Made by a program: the position numbers and the translations under genes. A model generated the notes under the pieces. It saw only the letters and a list, made by a program, of their open reading frames with translations. It made no database searches and had not been told where the DNA came from. Source: Pseudomonadota bacterium (lineage in GTDB: Bacteria > Pseudomonadota > Gammaproteobacteria > Steroidobacterales > Steroidobacteraceae). Taken from it: a DNA stretch of 64,000 bases. Positions 43,380-51,819 of the stretch are shown one piece after another (within the stretch, counting starts at the first letter, position 1; each line of letters opens with the position of its first letter). The stretch is taken from contig JAJZDX010000003.1 in the NCBI GenBank assembly GCA_021805865.1, positions 124,001-188,000 of the forward strand, in the 5' to 3' direction.

Positions 43380-44384
43380 ATGGGGTCCATTCTGAATATC
43401 GCGCGCGGGTTCTATCGTACGGCTCAGGACGCGTCCGCGGACGTTTTTGAAGACGTTGCTCTGGCGGCGCTTGGCGAGCAGGTCCGCTTCGGATCCGCTC
43501 TCTGGTTCCGAGGCGGCTTCGACAGCGGGCGGTTTCAATTTCACCGCATGCACGGGTACCGGTTGCCGCCGGCGGCGGTGCAGCAGCTCATCTCGATCAG
43601 CAGGCAATTCCCGCAGCCCATCGCAACGAGCGCCGCTTCGCCGGGCGTCGCGCACGTGTTTCACGCGGGGATCGCCTATTCCAGGCCGACCTGTGAGCCG
43701 GCGCTCGAGTGTGTTCGCCGCTGGGGGCTCGAGCGGCAGATGGCGATCGCGGAGATCGAGGACGGGGCGGCCGCGGGGGAGTGGCTGTCGCTGCATCGGG
43801 GCGAAGCCGATGCGCCGTTCGATCAGCGGGATCGCACGTTGCTCAGACTCCTGATGCCGCACCTCTCCGAGGCTCGCGCGGTGAATCGCTCGCTGTGCCT
43901 GGCCCGGGCATCGAACGAGTCGGTCCTCGCCCCCGGCCAGCACCGGGCGCTGACGCTCCTCGATGGCACGGTGCTGCATTGCGGCAGCCAGGTCAACGAC
44001 TACATCGCCCTCGGCTGGCCGGACTGGGACGGCGTTCGCCTGCCCATGCCGCTGCTGCAGAAGCTCATCTGCGAAGGCTCGATGAGCTTGCGGCAGCGCG
44101 GGGAGTCGATCAGCATGCGGCGGTTTTCCGACTCCCTGCTCATCACCGTCAAGAGTGTCCCGCTCGCCGCCCGGCTGACTCGCCGGGAGCATGAGGTCGT
44201 GCAGCACTTCGGCACCGGCCAGGGGTACAAGGAGATTGCGCGCCGGTGCGGGCTCTCGCCCGCCACGGTGCGCAACATCGTGCAACGCTCCTACCGCAAG
44301 CTCGGCATCAACAACAAGGCGCAGCTCGCGCGGCTCATCTCCCGAGCCGAAGAGGCCTCGCGCAGCCCCGGGGAGTGCGGCTGA
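43380..44384 (+). CDS. LuxR-type transcriptional regulator, gene 2 of 3 (paralogue of gene 3)
   Basis: A protein of 334 residues. The N-terminal sensor region (about 1-250) is GAF-like in its ending (PFDQRDRTLLRLLMPHLSEA). A linker follows, then a LuxR/GerE helix-turn-helix at about 262-318: [55 protein letters not shown]. It aligns end to end with gene 3, roughly 70 percent identical by eye in the sensor part and nearly identical in the DNA-binding part. The shared recognition helix predicts shared target sites. The ligand is unknown; there is no phosphoacceptor domain. Confidence 0.86.
   Translation: MGSILNIARGFYRTAQDASADVFEDVALAALGEQVRFGSALWFRGGFDSGRFQFHRMHGYRLPPAAVQQLISISRQFPQPIATSAASPGVAHVFHAGIAYSRPTCEPALECVRRWGLERQMAIAEIEDGAAAGEWLSLHRGEADAPFDQRDRTLLRLLMPHLSEARAVNRSLCLARASNESVLAPGQHRALTLLDGTVLHCGSQVNDYIALGWPDWDGVRLPMPLLQKLICEGSMSLRQRGESISMRRFSDSLLITVKSVPLAARLTRREHEVVQHFGTGQGYKEIARRCGLSPATVRNIVQRSYRKLGINNKAQLARLISRAEEASRSPGECG
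44181..44344 (+). repeat. 164-bp near-identical segment, copy A (HTH of gene 2)
   Basis: Matches 45705-45868 with a single mismatch (A at 44214, G at 45738). Just outside the block the two genes differ at about one base in four or five. The block covers almost exactly the coding region of the DNA-binding domain. Confidence 0.93.
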
Positions 44385-44497
44385 GGCCCGTTCGCAAGGG
44401 CCCGGTGCGCCCGGGTGCGCGAGCGGGCTCGATCCCGCGCCCGGCGGCTCCCGCACCCCCCGCTCCTCTATTATAGAAGCGCTGGCCAGGGGCTCCT

Positions 44498-44519
44498 GCC
44501 CCGCCACCGGCGGCGGGGC
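44498..44519 (+). terminator. Terminator-like hairpin after LuxR-type gene 2
   Basis: GCCCCGCC and GGCGGGGC form a perfect 8-bp stem with a six-base loop, 113 bases beyond the gene 2 stop. No T-run follows, so the assignment is weak. Confidence 0.3.
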
Positions 44520-44673
44520 GACTCCGTGCGCCCGGGGCACCGGCTCGGGCCGCTCCCCTCGAGCGCGGCGGACATCGTCCCCGGGGAAACTCCTGAGGAC
44601 CGCGTGCCGCCCGGTCTCACCGGCCCGGCGTGAGCCTCGACGCGACCGTTGTCCGGTGCAGCGTGACCGCAAG

Positions 44674-44687
44674 CCCCCCCCCCCCCC
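44674..44687 (+). repeat. Fourteen-base poly-C tract upstream of LuxR-type gene 3
   Basis: An uninterrupted run of 14 C residues lies 216 bases before the gene 3 ATG. Other homopolymers noticed in the window reach only eight or nine (for example G8 in dnaE, C9 in sdhB). Runs of this length are prone to slippage during replication. Confidence 0.9.
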
Positions 44688-44695
44688 GGCGATGT

Positions 44696-44719
44696 GCGGA
44701 AAGTCAGTATGTTTTCCGC
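44696..44719. promoter_or_regulatory. Operator-like dyad upstream of LuxR-type gene 3
   Basis: GCGGAAA and TTTCCGC flank a 10-base centre, directly after the C14 tract. The size and symmetry suit a dimeric helix-turn-helix protein, perhaps the product of gene 2 or 3 itself. No similar site was seen before genes 1 or 2. Confidence 0.4.
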
Positions 44720-44903
44720 CATGGGGTGGCCTATGGTCACGATCATCAGGGATCTTTGGGAGCGCGGAAGAGGAAGCAACGGCCTGCTCCTTCGCCGAGG
44801 AGCGCTGCCTGCGCCGATCGGTGGGGCAGGAGGCCCGCATTCGTGAAATCGATTCCGTGGCTTGACCGGGCCGAGAAGGATCGCCGAGCGGGGATGGCAG
44901 AGT

Positions 44904-45887
44904 ATGCAATCCATACTGCAGATCGCAGGTCAGCTCTATCGCGCGGCCCAGGATGCCCCCGCGGAGGAGTTTGAAGACGTTGCTCTCGCGGCGCTCGGCT
45001 CGCTCGTGCCCTTTGGGTCCGCACTCTGGTTCCGGGGCGGATTCGCTCACGGACAGTTTCAATTCCATCACCTGCACGGGTATCGGCTGCCGCCCGCGGC
45101 GGTCCAACAGCTGGTCCCGATCAGCAGACAGTTCCCGCACGCCATCTCCACGAGCGTCGCCGCCCCCGGCGTCGCCCACGTGTTCGACGTGGCGGTCATT
45201 TTCGGCAAGCCCGAGTGTCGGCCGGCGCTCGAGTGTGCCCGCCGCTGGGGGCTCGAGCGCCAGTTGGCGATTGCCGAGATCGAGAGCGGGGCGAGCGCCG
45301 GGGAGTGGCTCTCGCTGCATCGCGCCGCCGCCGATTCGCCGTTCAACGAGCGGGATCGGACGCTGCTCAGGGTGCTCGTACCGCATCTTTTCGGGGCTTG
45401 CTCGGTGAACCGCGCGCTGCTGGTGGCCGGGGCATCGAAGGGGCCATCCCTGCACCCCGCACACCACCGGGCGCAGACACTCCTGGACGGCACCGTGCTT
45501 CACTGCGGCAACGAGGTGAGCGACTCGATCGCATGCGGATGGCCGCAGTGGGACGGCATTCGCCTGCCCTGGCCGCTGCTGCGCAAGCTCATCCGGGAAG
45601 GCTCGGTGAGCCTCGGGGAGCGGGGGGGCTCGATCAGCGCGCAGCGCTTCTGCGACACCCTGGTGCTCACCGTGAAGAGCGCGTCGCTCGCCGATCGGTT
45701 GACGCGCCGGGAGCATGAGGTCGTGCAGCACTTCGGCGCCGGCCAGGGGTACAAGGAGATTGCGCGCCGGTGCGGGCTCTCGCCCGCCACGGTGCGCAAC
45801 ATCGTGCAACGCTCCTACCGCAAGCTCGGCATCAACAACAAGGCGCAGCTCGCGCGGCTCATCTCCCGCGCCGAAGGGGAGTCCTGA
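44904..45887 (+). CDS. LuxR-type transcriptional regulator, gene 3 of 3 (paralogue of gene 2)
   Basis: A protein of 327 residues, starting [18 protein letters not shown] by alignment with gene 2 (MGSILNIARGFYRTAQDA). An upstream GTG/ATG extension is less likely. It has the same layout as gene 2: a GAF-like sensor region ending [20 protein letters not shown], then a LuxR helix-turn-helix ([20 protein letters not shown] and onward) identical to gene 2 except at one position near its start. The sensor halves have diverged, suggesting different inputs to one regulon, or divergence after duplication. It is followed by prfB. Confidence 0.86.
   Translation: MQSILQIAGQLYRAAQDAPAEEFEDVALAALGSLVPFGSALWFRGGFAHGQFQFHHLHGYRLPPAAVQQLVPISRQFPHAISTSVAAPGVAHVFDVAVIFGKPECRPALECARRWGLERQLAIAEIESGASAGEWLSLHRAAADSPFNERDRTLLRVLVPHLFGACSVNRALLVAGASKGPSLHPAHHRAQTLLDGTVLHCGNEVSDSIACGWPQWDGIRLPWPLLRKLIREGSVSLGERGGSISAQRFCDTLVLTVKSASLADRLTRREHEVVQHFGAGQGYKEIARRCGLSPATVRNIVQRSYRKLGINNKAQLARLISRAEGES
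45705..45868 (+). repeat. 164-bp near-identical segment, copy B (HTH of gene 3)
   Basis: Partner of 44181-44344, offset 1524 bases, 163 of 164 bases identical. Direct repeats of this length could recombine and delete or fuse the two genes. Confidence 0.93.
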
Positions 45888-46050
45888 GCCGCTCCGGGCG
45901 GGGACGGGGGCGCCGCGCAACGAGGTCCGCCCCCGGGGGATCCGGCCTGCGCTGGCAAATGGCGGCCGGGCGGTGCGATGAAGTGGAAAATCGCTTCCGG
46001 GACCATTACGATGACCGGCTCACTTCACCACAGATTCGGCCGCACCCGCG

Positions 46051-47146
46051 ATGGAAGTCAATCCGCTCAAGCGCCAGCTCAAAGACCTCGAGGAACGCAT
46101 CGCTTCCCTACGGGGGTTTCTTTGAGTACGACCAAAAGAAAGAGCGCCTGGAGGAGGTCTCCCGGGAGCTGGAAGATCCCGCCATCTGGTCGAAGCCCGA
46201 CCGCGCGCAGGAGCTCGGGCGCGAGCGCGCTCGTCTGAGCGCCGAGGTCGCAGACCTCGAGCGCACCACCAAGGGCATCCTCGATGCCGGCGAGCTGCTC
46301 GAGCTCGCCGAGAGCGAGGGCGAGGCATCGGCGGTTCAGGATATCGAACAGGACGCCGGGCGGCTCGAGGCGCAGGTGCGGCGCCTGGAGCTCAAGCGCA
46401 TGTTCCGGGGCGAGATGGACTCGCACGGCGCCTTTCTCGATATCCAGGCCGGCGCCGGCGGCACCGAGGCTCAGGACTGGGCGCAGATGCTGCTGCGAAT
46501 GTACCTGCGGTGGGGCGCGGCGCGCGGCTTCGCGTGCGAGGTGATCGATTCCAGCCCGGGGGAGGTGGCCGGGGTGAAGAGCGCGACCATCGAGGTGAAG
46601 GGCGAATACGCCTACGGGTGGCTGCGCACCGAGACCGGCGTGCACCGCCTGGTGCGCAAGTCCCCGTTCGATTCGGGCAACCGCCGGCACACTTCCTTCG
46701 CCTCGGTGTTCGTCTCCGCGCAGATCGACGATGACATCGAGATCGACATCAATCCGGCGGATCTGAAGACCGACGTGTACCGTTCCTCGGGCGCCGGCGG
46801 CCAGCACGTCAACAAGACCGAGTCCGCGGTGCGCATCACCCATCTGCCGACCGGCATCGTGGCCGCCTGCCAGAACGAGCGCAGCCAGCACAAGAACCGC
46901 TCGACGGCCATGAAGATGCTGAAGGCGAAGCTCTACGAGCTCGAGGTGAACAAGCGCAACGCCGCCGCCAAAGTGCTCGAGGACTCCAAGTCCGATGTGA
47001 GCTGGGGCAACCAGATCCGCTCCTACGTGCTCGACCAGTCGCGTATCAAGGATCTGCGCACCGGGGTGGAGGTGGGCAACACCACCGCGGTGCTCGACGG
47101 CGATCTCGACCAGTTCCTGGAGGCTTCGCTCAAGGCGGGCCTATAG
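46051..47146 (+). CDS. prfB: Peptide chain release factor 2, with programmed +1 frameshift
   Basis: Recognises UGA and UAA stop codons. Frame 0 starts at ATG 46051 ([20 protein letters not shown], then RGFL) and reaches an in-frame TGA at 46123-46125 after 24 codons. Reading resumes in the +1 frame at GAG 46124 ([16 protein letters not shown]). The full product is 364 residues (E. coli 365). The peptidyl-hydrolysis motif is [18 protein letters not shown]. It sits directly before lysS, as in E. coli. Confidence 0.97.
46112..46125 (+). promoter_or_regulatory. prfB recoding site (autoregulatory frameshift)
   Basis: An internal Shine-Dalgarno-like GGGGG (46112-46116) is followed by TTT CTT TGA. 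When RF2 is scarce the ribosome slips from CTT to TTT and continues in +1; when RF2 is plentiful the UGA terminates. The arrangement matches the known E. coli element (SD-like run, CUU UGA), except that the next base is G rather than C. Confidence 0.93.
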
Positions 47147-47165
47147 GTGGATGATCAGGCGGACC

Positions 47166-48686
<1,521 letters not shown>

Positions 48687-48749
48687 TGTTGTGCGCAGGC
48701 GCCACCCGGGGGCCGGGCTGCTCTTTGGCGCATCGGCGCCGCTGTCCGT

Positions 48750-48775
48750 ACGGGGCTCGCTCCCGCGAACCCGGT
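48750..48775. repeat. Intergenic inverted repeat, copy 3 (degraded, before murI)
   Basis: ACGGGGCTCGC-TCCC-GCGAACCCGGT: the arms are the same as copies 1 and 2 apart from a few changes, leaving two mismatches. The following bases up to the murI ATG resemble those before ftsB, including an identical 18-base stretch that contains the start codon. Confidence 0.5.
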
Positions 48776-48794
48776 TGACTCCTGCGCGCCGCGC

Positions 48795-49592
48795 ATGATC
48801 GGGGTCTTTGACTCGGGCGTAGGCGGCCTCACCGTGCTCGAGGCGCTCGCCGCCGAGCTGCCTTGCGAGCACTTCGTCTACCTCGGCGACACCGCCCGGC
48901 TCCCCTACGGCACCAAGAGCGCCGAGACGGTCGTGCGCTACGCCCTGCAGGCGACCGGGGCGCTCATGCAGTACCCGCTCAAATGCCTGGTGATCGCATG
49001 CAACACCGCCTCGGCGGTGAGCCTGCCGGCGATCCGCGAGCGCATGGCGAACGTGCCCGTGATCGGTGTGATCGAGCCCGGAGCCGAGGCGGCCTGCGCG
49101 GCCTCGCGCTCCGGCCGGATCGCCGTGATCGCCACGGAAGGCACCGTGCGCGGCGCAGCGTATGAGGAGGCCATCCGGCGGCGCCGGGCGGATGTGCGGC
49201 TCACCGCCTTGCCCGCGCCGCTGTTCGTCGCGCTCGCCGAGGAAGGGGTGTGCGAGGGCCCGATCGCCGAGGCCGTCGCCCATCACTATCTCGATCCGCT
49301 GTTCGCGGCGCCCCGGCGCCCGGACACCCTGGTGCTCGGCTGCACGCACTTCCCGATGCTCATTCAGGCGATCCGCGCCGCCGTCGGAGCGCAAGTCACC
49401 ATCGTTGATTCGGCGCAGACCACGGCCCGCCATGTGCGCCGCACGCTGAGGGAGGCCGGCCTCGCGGCGGCCGGCGGGCAGGGGAGCCTGCGGCTGCTCG
49501 CGACGGACGCCCCGCAGCGCTTCGCCCGCATCGGCTCACGCTTCCTCGAGCGGCCCATCGAGGCGCACGAGGTCGAGCTGGTCGACCTGTAG
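48795..49592 (+). CDS. murI: Glutamate racemase
   Basis: Supplies D-glutamate for peptidoglycan. The 265-residue product shows GVFDSGVGGLTVLEAL with the conserved Asp-Ser, the first catalytic cysteine in VIACNTASAVSLP, VIGVIEPGAEAA, and the second in LVLGCTHFPMLI. In Xanthomonas rpf genes often follow lysS; here murI takes that place. It converges on ygfZ with a four-base gap. Confidence 0.96.
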   Translation: MIGVFDSGVGGLTVLEALAAELPCEHFVYLGDTARLPYGTKSAETVVRYALQATGALMQYPLKCLVIACNTASAVSLPAIRERMANVPVIGVIEPGAEAACAASRSGRIAVIATEGTVRGAAYEEAIRRRRADVRLTALPAPLFVALAEEGVCEGPIAEAVAHHYLDPLFAAPRRPDTLVLGCTHFPMLIQAIRAAVGAQVTIVDSAQTTARHVRRTLREAGLAAAGGQGSLRLLATDAPQRFARIGSRFLERPIEAHEVELVDL

Positions 49593-49596
49593 CGTC

Positions 49597-50721
49597 TCAC
49601 TCCGGCAGCGGGTATGGCAGGGGCAAGGGTTGCGCCTCGACCGGCGAAGCGGCCTCGATGCCGCCGGACTCAGGCTCCGTCCCCGCAAGGCGCGCCACCG
49701 CCAGGAACTCGCAGCGGCCGTCGGCATGCCGAGCCGCCTCCACCACGGTGAACGAGCGCCCGTCGGGCAGCGAGCCGGTATCCCCGGGCGCAAGCGCGAG
49801 TGGTCCGCGCGTGAGGAATCGCTGCAGCCTCCGTTTGACACGTCCGCGGTAATGCGCGCGGGCGATGACTTCCTGTCCCGTGTAACACCCCTTGTCGAAG
49901 GCGATGGCGTCGAGGGCATCGAGATTCAACATCTGCGCGACGAATTGCTCCGAGGTCGGCGCGTAGACCTGGGGCACGCCCGCACGGACATCGAGCTCGC
50001 GCCAGCGCTCGCGGCTCGCCGGGGCGGCCGGCGGCAATGGCGGGTGCCGAGGAGCTTCCGTGCGAGGGGAGAGCTTGAGCCCATTTGCCGCGTCCGGATC
50101 AGGACCCTTCGGCTGGCGAGGTTGCATGTGCGCGGAGAGCTCGAGCCCATTTGCCGCGTCCGGATCAGGACCCTTCGGCTGGCGAGGTTGCATGTGCGCG
50201 GAGAGCTCGAGCCCATTTGCCGCGTCCGGATCAGGACCCTTCGGCTGGCGAGGTTGCATGTGCGCGGAGAGCTCGAGCCATCGTGGCGGGCTCACTCCAA
50301 CACAGACCACGATGGTCTCACCGAAACGGCGCTGCGCGCCCGCAGGCAGGGGAAGGGCGCTCGTGCCGGGAGAGACGCTTTCAGGCCTCTCGCCGATCAA
50401 GCCATCGATCCGCCATTGCGCCGAGTCATCCGTGATGCTCACCTTCGAGCGCAGCACGAATCTCGCAAGCCGTTGCGCCACGGGCGCGGCGAGCTCGCGC
50501 GGCAGAATCGCCAGCACGTCCTCGGCGCCGAGGTGCACGAGTCTCAGCAGCGCGACCGCGCGACCCTGCGGGTTGTGATAGCCGGCGAGGAGCGAGCGCT
50601 CGGGACCAAGACGCAGCACATCGCTCGACAGCTGTCCCTGCAGGAAGCGCACGGCGTCGGCGCCCTGCAAGCGCAGCACTCCGAGGTCCTCGAGCGCGCA
50701 GACCCGAAATTCCTGATGCAT
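49597..50721 (-). CDS. ygfZ: Folate-binding Fe-S cluster assembly protein YgfZ, with internal repeats
   Basis: Tetrahydrofolate-dependent protein of the aminomethyltransferase fold that helps mature or repair certain Fe-S enzymes. The signature KGCYTGQEVIARAHYRGRVK is intact, as are GADAVRFLQGQLSSDV near the N-terminus and the C-terminal barrel. The product from ATG 50721 is 374 residues, longer than the E. coli protein (326). The extra length lies in a central low-complexity insert with three copies of a 22-residue unit (LELSAHMQPRQPKGPDPDAA then NG). The insert sits between the N-terminal domain and the signature, probably in a surface loop. Confidence 0.9.
   Translation of the reverse strand: MHQEFRVCALEDLGVLRLQGADAVRFLQGQLSSDVLRLGPERSLLAGYHNPQGRAVALLRLVHLGAEDVLAILPRELAAPVAQRLARFVLRSKVSITDDSAQWRIDGLIGERPESVSPGTSALPLPAGAQRRFGETIVVCVGVSPPRWLELSAHMQPRQPKGPDPDAANGLELSAHMQPRQPKGPDPDAANGLELSAHMQPRQPKGPDPDAANGLKLSPRTEAPRHPPLPPAAPASRERWRELDVRAGVPQVYAPTSEQFVAQMLNLDALDAIAFDKGCYTGQEVIARAHYRGRVKRRLQRFLTRGPLALAPGDTGSLPDGRSFTVVEAARHADGRCEFLAVARLAGTEPESGGIEAASPVEAQPLPLPYPLPE
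50071..50268 (-). repeat. Three 66-bp tandem repeats within ygfZ
   Basis: Copies start at 50071, 50137 and 50203; a partial fourth (10 bases) begins at 50269. They differ by a single visible base in copy 1 (GAGCTTGAGC versus GAGCTCGAGC). The unit is 22 codons long, so copy-number changes keep the ygfZ frame. Near-identity points to recent expansion. Confidence 0.93.
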
Positions 50722-50774
50722 AGGTATGACTATTGCCTTCGTGACTGACAAAAGATCGGTGCGCGGGGTGGTGG

Positions 50775-50826
50775 CTCGAGACACCGCCGTGGCGGGCGCG
50801 TGCAAATTGTGTCAGACTCGAGACAC
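50775..50826 (+). promoter_or_regulatory. Direct 10-bp repeats upstream of the sdh genes
   Basis: CTCGAGACAC occurs at 50775-50784 and again at 50817-50826, immediately before ATG 50827. The spacing of 42 bases is about four helical turns, which would suit cooperative binding of a regulator. No clear -35/-10 pair was recognised in this divergent ygfZ-sdh gap. Confidence 0.35.
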
Positions 50827-51009
50827 ATGCAGCACGATTCGAACAACGAATCACCGACACCTCGGGCAGATTCCGAGTCCTGCGAGGCGGGTGCATCCCC
50901 CGTCGGACAGAGCGCGCGCTCACCCCAAAGGGAGACCGGGGGCCCGCAGGGGCCCGAGCCCACGCGCTTCGGCGACTGGGAACGCAAGGGCCGCTGTATC
51001 GACTTTTGA
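50827..51009 (+). CDS. Succinate dehydrogenase assembly factor 4-like protein (DUF1674)
   Basis: A protein of 60 residues (69 from the alternative GTG 50800). The N-terminal half is polar and probably disordered. The C-terminus carries the family signature ETGGPQGPEPTRFGDWERKG followed by RCIDF. In mitochondria SDHAF4 binds flavinylated SdhA and protects it until it joins SdhB; bacterial DUF1674 proteins are presumed homologues. Position 16 bases before sdhC supports that role here. sdhE, which promotes FAD attachment to SdhA, lies at the other end of the same cluster. Confidence 0.82.
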   Translation: MQHDSNNESPTPRADSESCEAGASPVGQSARSPQRETGGPQGPEPTRFGDWERKGRCIDF

Positions 51010-51025
51010 ATTGCGCCGGGGACCT

Positions 51026-51436
51026 ATGGCCGACCGACCGCTCTCGCCACACCTGTCCGTGTACCGCATGTACCGGTACAGCGTACTCACCTCCATCACC
51101 AACCGCCTCACGGGCGTCGCCCTGTCCGCCGGGCTGATCGTGCTCGTGTACTGGCTGATGGCCGCCGCGGGCGGGGCCAAGGCCTATGGGCGCGCCTTGG
51201 GCGTGCTCTCCTCCGGCGCGCTCAAGGTGATCTTTCTCATCCTGCTCGCGGCATTCTCCTACCACCTCCTCGCCGGCATCCGCCACCTGATCTGGGACAG
51301 CGGTCGGGGGCTCGAGCGCTCTCAGTCGCAGCGCAGCGCCTGGCTCATCGGCATTGCCGGCCTGCTGCTGTTTGCAGGCCTCGCGTGGTGGACCTGTCTT
51401 CATTGGACGATGGCCGGCGCGGGAGGCGCCCGATGA
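51026..51436 (+). CDS. sdhC: Succinate dehydrogenase cytochrome b556 subunit
   Basis: Membrane anchor that, with SdhD, binds haem b and ubiquinone. The 136-residue product starts [20 protein letters not shown], with the typical [11 protein letters not shown]. Three transmembrane helices follow; the haem-ligand histidine is in [14 protein letters not shown]. The stop overlaps sdhD (ATGA). A longer upstream frame overlaps the DUF1674 gene in another frame and is rejected. Confidence 0.95.
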   Translation: MADRPLSPHLSVYRMYRYSVLTSITNRLTGVALSAGLIVLVYWLMAAAGGAKAYGRALGVLSSGALKVIFLILLAAFSYHLLAGIRHLIWDSGRGLERSQSQRSAWLIGIAGLLLFAGLAWWTCLHWTMAGAGGAR

Positions 51437-51819
51437 GCCTGCGCAGTCCGCTCGGCCGCGCCCTCGGCGCCGGCTCCGCCAAGGAGGGGGTGCACCACTG
51501 GTGGTCGCAGCGCCTGAGCGCGGTCGCGTTGGTGCCGCTCTCGATCTGGTTCGTCGTGTCCATGCTGTCGCTGCCCTCGCACGATTACGCGATGGTGACG
51601 GCCTGGATGGAGCAGGGCTGGACGCCGGTGTTTCTCATCCTGTTCGTTCTCACCGCCGCGTGGCATTCGCACCTCGGCGTGCGGGTGGTGGTGGAGGATT
51701 ACGTTCACAACAGCGGCACGAAGTCTCTGGCGCTGGCGCTGGTGGCGTTCTTGCACGTGGTGATCGCCGTCGCGGGCGTGTTCGCGATACTGAAGGTGGC
51801 GTTCGGAGGCGCCGCATGA
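51433..51819 (+). CDS. sdhD: Succinate dehydrogenase hydrophobic membrane anchor subunit
   Basis: Second anchor subunit, 128 residues with three transmembrane helices. Recognisable segments are [19 protein letters not shown] and [18 protein letters not shown], where the histidine after the second helix is the expected haem ligand. It overlaps sdhC and sdhA by four bases each. Confidence 0.94.
   Translation: MSLRSPLGRALGAGSAKEGVHHWWSQRLSAVALVPLSIWFVVSMLSLPSHDYAMVTAWMEQGWTPVFLILFVLTAAWHSHLGVRVVVEDYVHNSGTKSLALALVAFLHVVIAVAGVFAILKVAFGGAA

Larger units (their letters stand above)
44385..44903. other. 519-bp intergenic region between LuxR-type genes 2 and 3
   Basis: No convincing gene. It contains a TATTAT -10-like hexamer (44469-44474), a hairpin (44498-44519), a 14-base C run (44674-44687) and an operator-like dyad (44696-44719). 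Short frames here have no recognisable family features. Confidence 0.6.

Noticed and set aside
44700-44900. Possible extra gene between LuxR-type genes 2 and 3
   Set aside because: Open frames here are short or overlap the C14 tract and dyad, and none shows recognisable protein features.
46020-46050. Extended N-terminus of RF2 in the +1 frame from 45770
   Set aside because: That frame runs backwards into the LuxR-type gene 3 in a different phase; the family start is in frame 0 at 46051.
46051-46125. prfB as a pseudogene because of the in-frame TGA after 24 codons
   Set aside because: The Shine-Dalgarno-like GGGGG, CTT TGA and the correct +1 continuation are the known programmed frameshift; the full protein is family length.
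50071-50278. CRISPR-like array suggested by evenly spaced repeats
   Set aside because: The 66-bp units are adjacent with no unique spacers, lie in frame inside ygfZ and no cas gene is present.
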